This document shows positions 16,159 through 24,980 of a DNA stretch of 30,975 nt, piece by piece (positions within the stretch are counted from its first letter, which is position 1; every line of letters begins with the position of its first letter). The notes under the pieces were generated by a model that was not told the origin of the DNA, searched no databases, and worked only from the letters and a program-made list of their open reading frames with translations. Position numbers and translations under genes: made by a program. This DNA is from Bog-950 sp964493695 (GTDB lineage Bacteria; Bacteroidota; Bacteroidia; Chitinophagales; LD1), in assembly GCA_964493695.1 (NCBI GenBank), contig CAZBPG010000040.1:1-30975 (forward strand). Reading direction: 5' to 3'.

Positions 16159-17301
16159 TTAGGCATTATTCAAAACTTTCTCACAACACTTCCACAGCTT
16201 ATCTGCTGTCAAATCCCAACTGAATTTTTTGACCTGAACCTTTCCCTTTTCAATCAATGAGTTTCTTAGAAGAGAATCCTGAAACAATTTTCTCATGGCA
16301 GAGGAAATATCTTCTACAGATTTTGGGTTCACCAATAAGCCGGCATCTCCGGCAGCTTCGGGCATAGAGGTAACATTAGAGGTAATCACGGGAACATCGC
16401 AACTCATAGCTTCTACAATTGGAATTCCGAAACCTTCGAACAACGAAACATAAACCATCGCGAATGCACTTGCCACAATCTCGCCCAATTCATTTGGTGG
16501 AACATGGCCAAGAAACTTCACTTCACTTTTAAACTTCATCTGCGCGTGAGTTTCTTCTACTTCTTCAAAATCCCAGGCTTTTCGTCCAACAATCATCAGC
16601 TGATAATCTGAGTTTGTTTCTGATTTAAATTTCTCGAACGCCAGCAAAAGATTCTCCACGTTCTTTCGCGGATGGATAGAACCCACATAAATGAAATAGT
16701 TTTTTCCTTCAGAATATTTTTCCCGAACCCGGTTTTTTACTTCCTCAGTTACTGGTTGATATACTTCTTTTGCCCCGTTGTAAACCACATCAATCTTGTT
16801 TACGGAAACCCGGTAATTACTCATGATATCCTGCTTCGAAAATTCAGAAACTGTGGCAATCCGTTTCGCTTTCCCGGCAAAGCGGGGCATGAAATACCCG
16901 TAATACTTTGCTGTAAGAAACGGCACATGATCTTTGAAATGTTCAAACGCTAAATCATGCATCACCAGCACTTGCGGAACCTCCGTTTGCAGGCAAGCGT
17001 AACCATCTGTAGAAAGAAATATATCGGGCTTGTTTTGATTCAGCCATCCGGCCACAGAAATTTCAAACCACCAATACCACAGAAAAGGATGACGTGCTTG
17101 CGGAAAAAGCACTACCGGTTTTATGTTTTCTGAAAAAACAAACCCAGGATCAAACTTCCGGTCAAACAAAAAGTAAAAGTCAATTTCGGGATGGGACTGT
17201 GTAATACGTTTAACGGATTCGTAGGTGAACAGACCAATACCTTCCAATTTGTTTTTAATCAGAAACCGGGTATTGACTGCAATGGTTTTTCGCTTGCCCA
17301 C
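16159..17301 (-). CDS. Family 4 glycosyltransferase
   Basis: A 380-residue GT-B enzyme likely adding a sugar to a surface polysaccharide or lipid-linked intermediate at the inner face of the membrane. The C-terminal half has YVGSIHPRKNVENLL (205-219), the nucleotide-sugar region, and the EX7E motif Glu289 to Glu297 in FEGFGIPIVEAM. The N-terminal half has the usual GIGLFTYE loop and MHDLAFEHF. The start is GTG at 17301; there is no in-frame ATG that keeps the first strand KTIAVNTRFL. It is divergent from the flippase gene across 37 bases, which ties it to the polysaccharide locus. The sugar is not predictable. Confidence 0.9.
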   Translation of the reverse strand: MGKRKTIAVNTRFLIKNKLEGIGLFTYESVKRITQSHPEIDFYFLFDRKFDPGFVFSENIKPVVLFPQARHPFLWYWWFEISVAGWLNQNKPDIFLSTDGYACLQTEVPQVLVMHDLAFEHFKDHVPFLTAKYYGYFMPRFAGKAKRIATVSEFSKQDIMSNYRVSVNKIDVVYNGAKEVYQPVTEEVKNRVREKYSEGKNYFIYVGSIHPRKNVENLLLAFEKFKSETNSDYQLMIVGRKAWDFEEVEETHAQMKFKSEVKFLGHVPPNELGEIVASAFAMVYVSLFEGFGIPIVEAMSCDVPVITSNVTSMPEAAGDAGLLVNPKSVEDISSAMRKLFQDSLLRNSLIEKGKVQVKKFSWDLTADKLWKCCEKVLNNA

Positions 17302-17338
17302 ACGACAATAATATTACTTTTAAGCGTTGTAGCTCACG

Positions 17339-18787
17339 ATGCGCAGAAAATTTGCCACTAACCTTATTTTTCTTTTTGCTGCCAATCTTTTGGTAAAACC
17401 TTTTTGGATTTTCGGCATTGACCGTGTGGTACAGAATCAAGTGGGGGCAGAGGTTTACGGAACTTACTTTGCCGTTTTCAACTACTCTTTTCTGCTTTCT
17501 ATTATTCTCGATTTCGGGATTAACAACTTCAATAACCGCGCAGTTTCACGAAACAGTAAGCGTTCAGGAGAGTATTTGTTAAACCTGCTTGTTCTCAAAC
17601 TTTTTCTTGCATTCATCTACTTTGCTTTCACTTTTATTGCCGCTCTTTCAACCGGTTACAACGAGTTGCAGATGAAGCTGCTTGTGTTTCTGGCATTAAA
17701 CCAAATTCTTCTGTCGGCAATTTTGTATTTCAGAAGCAATATTGCGGCATTGCAGCTTTTTAAAACCGACTCAATTGTTTCAATTCTTGACCGGCTGCTG
17801 ACTATCATATTCTGTTTAGTCCTGCTCTATTCATCTGCATTCAAAGATTCGTTCAGCATCTTGTATTTCATTTATGCTCAAACGCTGGCCCTCTTCATTA
17901 CAGCGGTAGTTACGTTTGCAATTGTTTTCCAAAAGACGATTCTGAAAATTCATATTTGGAAATTGAAGTTTACGAAACTGATTTTGCTGAAGAGTTTCCC
18001 TTTTGCCCTGCTCGCGCTGCTGATGGGGATTTACTACCGCATTGATGCAGTAATGATTGAACGCATGTTACCCAATGGTGCACACGAGGCAGGAATTTAT
18101 GCGGCATCATTTCGATTGCTTGATGCACTTAATATGTTCGGCTATCTGTTCGCTACTTTACTGTTGCCGATGTTTGCCGGAATGATTCGCAGAAAGGAAA
18201 ACGTGAATCAATTGGTGAAATTTAGTTCGGAGTTGATGTTGGTAATGGCGGTAATTGCCGGTGTGAATTGTTATTTCTTCCGCAGCGAAATCATGCACTT
18301 GCTTTATCACGATTCGAATGCTTACTGGGCTGAAATTTTCGGCTGGCTGATGCTCAATTTTATCCCAATGAGCAGCATTTATGTTTTCGGAACCTTGCTG
18401 ACTGCTAAGGGCAGTTTGAAAATCCTGAATTACATAGCATTAAGCGGAATGATTATAAATGTCGGCTTAAATTTGTTTCTGATTCCGGTTTACGGAGCAT
18501 TGGGCGCAACATTTGCCACACTCATTACACAGTTCTTTGTAGCGGTAATTCATATTGCTGCTGCCAACCGGCAATTTAATTTTGAATACGAGTGGAAAGA
18601 CATTGTGAAACTTTCAGCTTTCACAATGATTTGTGTAGGAGCATTATTTGTAATCAAACTTTCATCCTTCAACTGGGTACTGAATTTTTTGTTTGCGGTA
18701 AGTGTTTGTTCGTTGGCAGCGGTGGCAACAAAACTGATACCTGTTCATCAGGTTTTCGCTCTGCTGAAATCAAAAACTGCCACTTAA
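17339..18787 (+). CDS. Polysaccharide flippase, Wzx-type
   Basis: A 482-residue membrane protein with about 14 hydrophobic segments, of the MOP superfamily (polysaccharide biosynthesis protein). Such proteins flip undecaprenyl-linked oligosaccharide repeat units across the inner membrane. Supporting features are the N-terminal FATNLIFLFAANLLVKPFW, VYGTYFAVFNYSFLL and the central LLMGIYYRIDAVMIERMLP with MEAGIY-like AHEAGIYAASFRLLD, all common in this family. It starts with ATG and heads a same-strand series with the chain-length protein and the polymerase. Substrate unknown. Confidence 0.88.
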   Translation: MRRKFATNLIFLFAANLLVKPFWIFGIDRVVQNQVGAEVYGTYFAVFNYSFLLSIILDFGINNFNNRAVSRNSKRSGEYLLNLLVLKLFLAFIYFAFTFIAALSTGYNELQMKLLVFLALNQILLSAILYFRSNIAALQLFKTDSIVSILDRLLTIIFCLVLLYSSAFKDSFSILYFIYAQTLALFITAVVTFAIVFQKTILKIHIWKLKFTKLILLKSFPFALLALLMGIYYRIDAVMIERMLPNGAHEAGIYAASFRLLDALNMFGYLFATLLLPMFAGMIRRKENVNQLVKFSSELMLVMAVIAGVNCYFFRSEIMHLLYHDSNAYWAEIFGWLMLNFIPMSSIYVFGTLLTAKGSLKILNYIALSGMIINVGLNLFLIPVYGALGATFATLITQFFVAVIHIAAANRQFNFEYEWKDIVKLSAFTMICVGALFVIKLSSFNWVLNFLFAVSVCSLAAVATKLIPVHQVFALLKSKTAT

Positions 18788-18794
18788 ATTATTT

Positions 18795-18802
18795 TACATT
18801 TG
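18795..18802 (+). promoter_or_regulatory. Perfect -7 box (TACATTTG) before the chain-length gene
   Basis: TACATTTG matches TAnnTTTG exactly and lies 21 bases before the ATG at 18824. It suggests an internal promoter just after the flippase stop and supports that ATG over the upstream TTG at 18800. No -33 TTG is at the expected distance. Confidence 0.5.
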
Positions 18803-18823
18803 CCCGCCTCAAAAAAACAAACC

Positions 18824-19762
18824 ATGGATAAAGAATTCAATCTTTTAACAGCTATCAGAATAATGCTGAAATGGAAAAAGCAAATTTTGGTTCTCACTGT
18901 TGTTTCCGGAATTGTTGCTGCTGTATTTTCTGTTTTTGTAATGGATGAATGGTATCTTTCTTACTCTACTTTTTACCCAACTAATCAATCATTGTCAGAC
19001 CGGTCAGCTATTTTCGGAAATGAAACACAGGTAGAGTATTTCGGAGGCAAATCGGATGTAAACCGGGTGCTTACTATTGCCAATTCAGTTCCGGTGATTG
19101 ACTTCGTGATTGATTCTTTTAAACTGGCTGAACATTATGATGTGAGTAAAGAGAAATCGTATTGGAGGACGATTGTTCGCAAGAAGTTTGAAAAGAAATA
19201 TGAGGCCATAAAGACCGAGCATGATGCAGTGCAGGTTTCACTTTACGATAACGACCCGAAAGTTGCCGCAGCGATTGTAAATACGATTGTGAGAAAAGTA
19301 GATGAGCTGAATAAACTGCATGTTACAGAATCAAAGCAAAAGGTTTATGAATCTGTTGGTGAACAGGCTGCTAAGTTGCAAGTAGATGTTACTTCTTTTA
19401 TAGATACACTTGCTGCTTTAGGCCAGCAGTATAAAATAAAAGTTTCAACCGGTGCTGACGGTACCGTGCTTGTAGATGGAAGTGATTATAAAGCCGTTCA
19501 GTTGTATAAAACAATTTTATCGAAGCAAAATAATGCGACTAGGGAGTTGAACAACCTGACTAATATAAAGGGACAGTTAAGTGTTTCACTACAAAACAAC
19601 GAAACATCTCTTTACGTTTTGGAAACTGCCTTTGCTTCTGACAGGCGCGAAAAGCCGGTTCGTTCCTTAGTGGTGCTTATTACTGTTTTAATCACCGGCT
19701 TTGTTGCGCTGATTGGTGTTTTGCTGATTGAGCAGATTCGCGACATAAAGTCACAATTGTAA
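18824..19762 (+). CDS. Wzz-like polysaccharide chain-length protein
   Basis: A 312-residue inner-membrane protein with the polysaccharide co-polymerase layout: a transmembrane helix near the N-terminus (about 20-40), a large periplasmic coiled region, and a second helix (about 281-306) near the C-terminus, preceded by the usual proline (REKPVRSL). The NLLTAIRIMLKWKKQILVL opening is typical. No kinase domain or Walker motif follows, so it is a Wzz-type rather than Wzc-type protein. It probably sets chain length for the neighbouring Wzy-type polymerase, whose start lies 3 bases after its stop. The frame is open upstream to TTG 18800, but ATG 18824 fits the -7 box. Confidence 0.85.
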   Translation: MDKEFNLLTAIRIMLKWKKQILVLTVVSGIVAAVFSVFVMDEWYLSYSTFYPTNQSLSDRSAIFGNETQVEYFGGKSDVNRVLTIANSVPVIDFVIDSFKLAEHYDVSKEKSYWRTIVRKKFEKKYEAIKTEHDAVQVSLYDNDPKVAAAIVNTIVRKVDELNKLHVTESKQKVYESVGEQAAKLQVDVTSFIDTLAALGQQYKIKVSTGADGTVLVDGSDYKAVQLYKTILSKQNNATRELNNLTNIKGQLSVSLQNNETSLYVLETAFASDRREKPVRSLVVLITVLITGFVALIGVLLIEQIRDIKSQL

Positions 19763-19765
19763 AGA

Positions 19766-21202
19766 TTGAACCGCGCTATTGACAAAGTAGAGTTAGGCGC
19801 TTTTGCATTTCTGGGGACTGCAACCATTCTTTCTGTACTTGCAGCTTTTAAAACTGAACTCTATTACCTCGCACTGATTCCATTCGGACTGCTGATTGCT
19901 TATGTAGCGGTTATCAATTTCAAGGTGTTGTATTTTCTGCTGCTTGCAACTATACCCGTTTCCATAGAGTATTACTTTTCGGGGTCGCTTGCCACCGACT
20001 TGCCTGACGAGCCGCTCATGATTGGGTTGATGTTGGTTACAGTCATATTTATACTCAGCAACTATAAAGCATTGCCAAAAGGGTTCTTTGTCAATTTTTT
20101 TGTTGCGGCACTCATGGTTCACTTGTTTTGGATTTTTATGTGTGCCGTTAACTCCGTAAATTTTTTTGTGTCGCTGAAAGTGTTTTTAGCAAAGGTTTGG
20201 TACGTAACTACGTTCTGTTTTTTAACGGCCATTGTTTTAAGAACGAAAGAAGATTTAAAAAAAGCTTTCTGGTACATTTTTATTCCTCTCACTCTGCTTG
20301 TTATCCAGGTAATTATCAGACATGGTATGCAGGGTTTTTCGTTTGATGAGATTAACAAACCCATGTATCCGTTCTTCCGGAACCATGTAAACTATGCGGC
20401 TATCCTTTCTATTTTCTTTCCGTTTATTTTATGGGCACGCGGACAATATGCTAAACGAAGTTTTGCGAGGAAAATACTTTCACTTTCTGCACTGCTTTAT
20501 GTTGCTGCCGTGTATCTTTCTTACACGCGCACCTGTTACATAGCTTTGTTAATGATTGTACCGGTGTATTTTATTATCAAAAGAAGACTGATAAAACCGG
20601 CATTGCTGGCGGCTGCAATTGCAGCAACACTTTTGGTAGCTCATCTTTTTACCCAGAATAACTACCTGAAGTTTGCCCCTGATTTTCAGGAAACCATTAT
20701 TCACGATGAATTTGGAGAGCACCTTTCCTCTACTTTTGAAGGGAAAGACGTTTCCAGTATGGAACGGGTTTACCGGTGGGTGGCAGCTACCCGAATGTTC
20801 AAAGAGCATCCATATATGGGTTTCGGTTCCGGGAATTTCTACCCGTATTACAAGAGCTATACACTTTCAAGTTTCGAAACTTATGTCAGCGACAATCCGG
20901 AACGCTCAACTGCGCACAATTATCTTTTGTTGCTGCTGGCAGAGCAAGGAATAATCGGACTTGCCATTTTCATTCTTCTGACAGTTGTAATATTTGTTTA
21001 CGGAGAAACAGTGTATCATAGAGTGAAGAGTGAAGACGACAAACGAACTGTTATGATGCTTCTGTTGATGTTGGCGATGGTGTATATTAATCTGCTGTTG
21101 AGTGATATGCTGGAAACGGATAAAGTCGGACCATTCTTTTTTATTTGTATCGGTTTGCTCGCTGCGCTGGACATTCGCAACCGATCATCACCTAAAACGT
21201 AG
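19766..21202 (+). CDS. O-antigen polymerase/ligase family protein (Wzy_C)
   Basis: A 478-residue membrane protein with about 11 or 12 helices and one large periplasmic loop (about 295-395). In and after the loop are the Wzy_C-type signatures MERVYRWVAATRMFKEHPYMG-like and AHNYLLLLLAEQGIIG. Family members either polymerise repeat units or ligate them to lipid A core; the sequence alone does not decide between these. The start is TTG at 19766, three bases after the chain-length gene, which strongly suggests an operon. The 3' end overlaps the convergent phosphatase gene by 15 bases. Confidence 0.86.
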   Translation: MNRAIDKVELGAFAFLGTATILSVLAAFKTELYYLALIPFGLLIAYVAVINFKVLYFLLLATIPVSIEYYFSGSLATDLPDEPLMIGLMLVTVIFILSNYKALPKGFFVNFFVAALMVHLFWIFMCAVNSVNFFVSLKVFLAKVWYVTTFCFLTAIVLRTKEDLKKAFWYIFIPLTLLVIQVIIRHGMQGFSFDEINKPMYPFFRNHVNYAAILSIFFPFILWARGQYAKRSFARKILSLSALLYVAAVYLSYTRTCYIALLMIVPVYFIIKRRLIKPALLAAAIAATLLVAHLFTQNNYLKFAPDFQETIIHDEFGEHLSSTFEGKDVSSMERVYRWVAATRMFKEHPYMGFGSGNFYPYYKSYTLSSFETYVSDNPERSTAHNYLLLLLAEQGIIGLAIFILLTVVIFVYGETVYHRVKSEDDKRTVMMLLLMLAMVYINLLLSDMLETDKVGPFFFICIGLLAALDIRNRSSPKT

Positions 21203-22450
21203 GGTAAGCAAAGTGATATCGTCATCAAACTCAGTGTCCTGTTTATAGGCTATCACGTGGTCAATAAGTTTGGTGTTAAAGTCAACTAAGTCAAGCAGGT
21301 GGTTATCTGCCATAAAACTGATAAGCCCTTCTACTTCAAAAAGTTTTCCTTCATTATTTGTTGCCTCAGAGAGACCGTCTGTATAGTTTACCAAAACCGA
21401 ACCGGATTCTACTTTCACCTCTCCGTAATTGATGTAAGGCAATGTTTCAAACATTCCAAGAATAGTACAGCCCTGGTCAAGCAATTGAACCTCACCGTTT
21501 GACTGTAAGATAGAAGGATTATGTCCTGCATTTACGTAAGAGAGCATCCGTGTTTGATAATTATAAATGGCAACAAAAAGAGTGATGAATTTTTCGCCCT
21601 TTGTAATCTCTAAAACCTTTCCGTTCAAGATATCAATAAACTGCTGGAGCGAATATTTACGGGTGAGAAGGATACGCATGTTTGCCTGAAAATTGGCCAT
21701 CAAAATAGCGGCTGGAATTCCTTTGCCGGATATATCGCTGATGCAAAACGCAACCTCGTGTTCGTTAATCTGAATGAAGTCGTAATAATCGCCACCTATA
21801 TTTTTGTGTGGTTTGTAAAAAGCTGAGGCTTCTATTTTTTCATTGTTCGGCAGAGAGGAAGGCACCAGCATATTCTGCATATCTGCAGCCAGTTTCAATT
21901 CTTTCTGCATTACTAACTGGTCAATCTGGTTCTTGAAAAGTTTTTTGTTTTCGTTGGCAACCACAATTACGTTTGTAATGGTTTGAATGAATTTCAGTTT
22001 TTCCTCTTTCGTATCGCTTTGTTCATTGCCAAATGGACCAACCAATGCGTAGCCAATCGGTTCCTTTTGATGTCTTACGGGGATTAGAAACTCAAAATCT
22101 TTCAACAATTCATCATTCAAAGCGGCAACTGCTGTAGTGGACGAGAAGAGCGAGAATTTAACCTGCACATCATAATTCAAAATACTTCCGGGCAATTCAC
22201 CCGGTGTAATACACGTCCATTTTTCATCAGCTTCTTTAATAAACAGCGCAATTTTTCTTACTCCTAACTGGGCATGCAGAATGTTTTCGTAAATGCGGGA
22301 TAATGCGGTAATTGGCATATTGCTGTTTACCGCTCGCGTAATTTCAAGCAGCGAGTCAATCTGTTGTTGTTTTACGGCTAGCAACCGCTCGGTAGAACCA
22401 AGGCGTTTCTTGAAAAAATCAAGTTCAGAAAATTGTAATGGTTCCGGCAT
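21188..22450 (-). CDS. GAF-PP2C serine phosphatase (RsbU/SpoIIE type)
   Basis: A 420-residue cytoplasmic protein with an N-terminal coiled segment, a GAF-like sensor domain (about 33-170) and a PP2C-type SpoIIE phosphatase domain (about 205-420). Metal-binding aspartates are present in GGDYYDF (Asp221), ISDISGKG (Asp239), NYTDGLSEA (Asp358) and EFDDDITLL (Asp410/411). A linker helix, QKELKLAADMQNMLVP, joins sensor and phosphatase as in RsbU-like regulators. Such proteins dephosphorylate anti-sigma-factor antagonists; no partner gene is adjacent. It overlaps the Wzy-type gene tail to tail by 15 bases. Confidence 0.9.
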   Translation of the reverse strand: MPEPLQFSELDFFKKRLGSTERLLAVKQQQIDSLLEITRAVNSNMPITALSRIYENILHAQLGVRKIALFIKEADEKWTCITPGELPGSILNYDVQVKFSLFSSTTAVAALNDELLKDFEFLIPVRHQKEPIGYALVGPFGNEQSDTKEEKLKFIQTITNVIVVANENKKLFKNQIDQLVMQKELKLAADMQNMLVPSSLPNNEKIEASAFYKPHKNIGGDYYDFIQINEHEVAFCISDISGKGIPAAILMANFQANMRILLTRKYSLQQFIDILNGKVLEITKGEKFITLFVAIYNYQTRMLSYVNAGHNPSILQSNGEVQLLDQGCTILGMFETLPYINYGEVKVESGSVLVNYTDGLSEATNNEGKLFEVEGLISFMADNHLLDLVDFNTKLIDHVIAYKQDTEFDDDITLLTLRFR

Positions 22451-22509
22451 AAAACAAATTGCGAATTGAATTTACAATTCTATTTTACGTATTCCAACTT
22501 GTAAAAGTT

Positions 22510-23655
22510 TTAGTCTAATTGTCCTTTAACATCCAGGGCATCGCGCAAGCCGTTTCCTACCAGATTAAAAGCCAGCACCAGCAGCATAATAGCAAGTCCC
22601 GGAAACAAGGCGAGATACGCTTTGCTGGTATCGATAAAATCTTTGTATTCGTTCAGCATACTTCCCCAACTGGGGGCCGGGGGCTGAATACCAAGTCCGA
22701 TGTAACTCAATCCGCTTTCAACAAGAATAGCGCTGGCAAAATTAGAACAGGCAACGACAATAATGGGGCCAAGAATGTTTGGCAAAATGTGCTTGAAAAT
22801 AATTCTTGCGTTGCCGAAACCCAGGCTTTGTGCTGCACTTACGTACTCCATTTCTCTTAACGAAAGAAACTGTCCGCGAACAATGCGCGCGGTTTCCACC
22901 CACATGGTTAAACCCACAGCAATAAAAATCATTACCAGTTTGTTTTCAATCAAGCTTCCCGCACTGATGTACAAACCCATAGCAAGAAGGAGAGTTGGAA
23001 TACTCCAGAATACATTGATGATCCACATAATTACTTGGTCAATCCAGCCACGGAAATAACCGGCAAGTGCACCAAGAAAAATTCCTATGAACAGCGAAAT
23101 GGCAACAGAAATTAAACCAACTGAAAGAGAAACGCGAACGCCAATCAGCAGACGCGAAAGAATATCTCTGCCGAATTTATCGGTGCCGAGTAAGAAACTC
23201 CGGCTGGTGATGAATCTATTTTCAAAATCTATTTCATTGATAGAGGCCAGTTTTCCTCCCGATAATTCAAGCAGTGAAATCTTTTTCTGTTCCGCACGAA
23301 AATTTCTGCCTCTATACTCTGTGTAAGAAACACTGTCGCTTTCGAGTTTGTAATCAAGTACAGGAATCGGCTCATAGTTTTTAATAAAACCGTTCATTAT
23401 TCCATCAAACACATTTGACGAGTTTCCGCTTTCTCTTTGCTTCTTTAAAATTTTAATGGCGAAACCCGGTGCATGTGTTTCTAATTGAAGAACCTGCTCA
23501 TTCCCTGAAGGGGAATTGTCGGGAGAAACTACATAAGCAAAGATGGAAAGCAAAAATGCAGACACGATTACAACAAGTCCTGACATCGCGCTCTTGTTGC
23601 GCTTTAACCTTCGCCATGCTTTTTGATTAAGAGAGGTGCTTTTTAACTCTGCCAT
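22510..23655 (-). CDS. Peptide/nickel-type ABC transporter permease (OppC/DppC)
   Basis: A 381-residue inner-membrane permease. The N-terminal region with TM1 (about 24-44) is the OppC_N type. An unusually long periplasmic part follows (about 45-150), longer than in enterobacterial DppC. The LLGTDKFGRDILSRLLIGVRVSL signature starts near residue 155, and the EAA loop EYVSAAQSLGFGNARIIFKHILPN (270-293) contacts the ATPase. The C-terminus has SYIGLGIQPPAPSWG. No ATPase, OppB or binding protein is adjacent, so the rest of the transporter must be encoded elsewhere. Its ATG overlaps the upstream GT2 stop as TAATG, which couples the two. Confidence 0.92.
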   Translation of the reverse strand: MAELKSTSLNQKAWRRLKRNKSAMSGLVVIVSAFLLSIFAYVVSPDNSPSGNEQVLQLETHAPGFAIKILKKQRESGNSSNVFDGIMNGFIKNYEPIPVLDYKLESDSVSYTEYRGRNFRAEQKKISLLELSGGKLASINEIDFENRFITSRSFLLGTDKFGRDILSRLLIGVRVSLSVGLISVAISLFIGIFLGALAGYFRGWIDQVIMWIINVFWSIPTLLLAMGLYISAGSLIENKLVMIFIAVGLTMWVETARIVRGQFLSLREMEYVSAAQSLGFGNARIIFKHILPNILGPIIVVACSNFASAILVESGLSYIGLGIQPPAPSWGSMLNEYKDFIDTSKAYLALFPGLAIMLLVLAFNLVGNGLRDALDVKGQLD

Positions 23656-24815
23656 TATTTAACCAGTCTGTCTTTCCAACGGTATCTTCCTGTTAAACTC
23701 AAAGGGCCAATCACAATAACATACAACACATAAAACACTTCGATGATTGGTAAAAGTAAAAGCATATACCATTTGCGAAAGAAAATGGTAACAGGAATGT
23801 TGAAGAGGAAATCGGCAAACAGTTTTGTGCATGCAACAACTGCTAATGGCAGCCAGCTGAATTCGCTGAGTGGGAAAGTAAAACACAGAGCTACAATGAT
23901 GAAGATGTTGAAGAAGTAAGCGAAGTAAAGAACGAGTGAAACTTTAAAATCATTGAAGTCTGTTGATTTTGAAATCCAGCGGATGCGTTGCGAGATAAAT
24001 TTGCCGATTCCTCTTTCGGGTTTAGTAAAAACACAGGCATAATAATTTTTTACGAAGCCAACACTTCCCGGATAACGCTCGTTTATCTTGTGCATCAAAA
24101 AAACATCGTCACCGGTGGGTACATCATGGTTGCCTTTAAACCCCTCCACTTCATGAAAGGTTTGTTTAGCATACATCAGATTGGCACCATTGCACATAGT
24201 AGGGAAGTTGTTGCGAAGCGTAGCACCGGTTATCCCGATAAGGTTCATTACATCTAACTGCTGAAAAATCTGTAAGGGGAAATAGGCAGGCTTCATCATC
24301 ACCGGACCTGTAAGCAATTTGTAATCGTTCTGCAGATAGTAACCGACCATTGCTTTTAGCCAGTTTTCGTTCATGGTGCAGTCGCCATCGGTAGTAATAA
24401 TCAAATCTCCTTTCGCATTTTTGATGCCGAGAGCAATTGCTTTTTTCTTATTCGGAACATACTCGCCCGGATTGCCGAGGTATTGCATGAGGTTCAATAC
24501 CGTTAAGTTTTTCTCGTTTACTTCCCGTGCTAATCGTAAAGTAGGATCGGTGGAATAGTCATCTACCACTACCACTTCAAACAAATCTTTCGAATAGTTC
24601 TGTTTGAAAATGCTCTCTAAACAGGCATTAATGTTTTCGCTTTCGTTGCGGGTAGGAATAACAATAGAAACAAAAGGAAGGTCTTTATCTGTTGCTCGTT
24701 CACCGTTGTCTGTTGCTCTCTTCAGCCGCAGCCATCCAACAAAAAAATACATCACCAAAGTGAGGTAAAGGGCGGCAAAAACAAGGGAAGCAATAAGCAG
24801 CGGGGGAAAACTCAT
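23655..24815 (-). CDS. Membrane-bound family 2 glycosyltransferase
   Basis: A 386-residue GT2 enzyme with one N-terminal helix, a cytoplasmic catalytic domain and about three C-terminal helices (from 293). Catalytic motifs are VVVDDYSTD (Asp85-Asp86), TTDGDCTM (DGD 143-145), TGDD (234-237) and QRIRW (276-280). The last is the QxxRW motif of processive and some non-processive enzymes. The frame is open to an ATG at 24839, but the ATG at 24815 removes a non-hydrophobic leader and sits 18 or so bases after an ATATTCG box, so it is preferred. A repeated ATDN-type insert (33-44) lies between helix 1 and the catalytic domain. It is coupled to the OppC-type permease. Confidence 0.88.
   Translation of the reverse strand: MSFPPLLIASLVFAALYLTLVMYFFVGWLRLKRATDNGERATDKDLPFVSIVIPTRNESENINACLESIFKQNYSKDLFEVVVVDDYSTDPTLRLAREVNEKNLTVLNLMQYLGNPGEYVPNKKKAIALGIKNAKGDLIITTDGDCTMNENWLKAMVGYYLQNDYKLLTGPVMMKPAYFPLQIFQQLDVMNLIGITGATLRNNFPTMCNGANLMYAKQTFHEVEGFKGNHDVPTGDDVFLMHKINERYPGSVGFVKNYYACVFTKPERGIGKFISQRIRWISKSTDFNDFKVSLVLYFAYFFNIFIIVALCFTFPLSEFSWLPLAVVACTKLFADFLFNIPVTIFFRKWYMLLLLPIIEVFYVLYVIVIGPLSLTGRYRWKDRLVK
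24685..24718 (-). repeat. Duplicated GCAACAGA unit in the GT2 gene
   Basis: GCAACAGA occurs twice 21 bases apart and encodes RATDNGERATDK between the first membrane helix and the catalytic domain. It resembles the tract at 9825-9853 in an unrelated gene. Confidence 0.5.
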
Positions 24816-24926
24816 GTAAAGCAAAGCGCGAATATGCAAACCGCGATGTAATTATTCTGAAATAAATACCCACAGCTACCTGCAAATTCTTTTTGATATT
24901 TCGCACTCTCAATCCCTCTGCATTTC

Positions 24927-24934
24927 TATATTCG
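24927..24934 (+). promoter_or_regulatory. carB: Possible -7 box (TATATTCG) for carB
   Basis: TATATTCG followed by CACC lies 46 bases before the carB ATG and is one base off TAnnTTTG. The same TTCG form precedes dsbD. No -33 TTG is seen at normal spacing. Confidence 0.4.
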
Positions 24935-24980
24935 CACCCCGACCGTCAGGCACAGACACAAATCTGACTTCCAAAATTAA

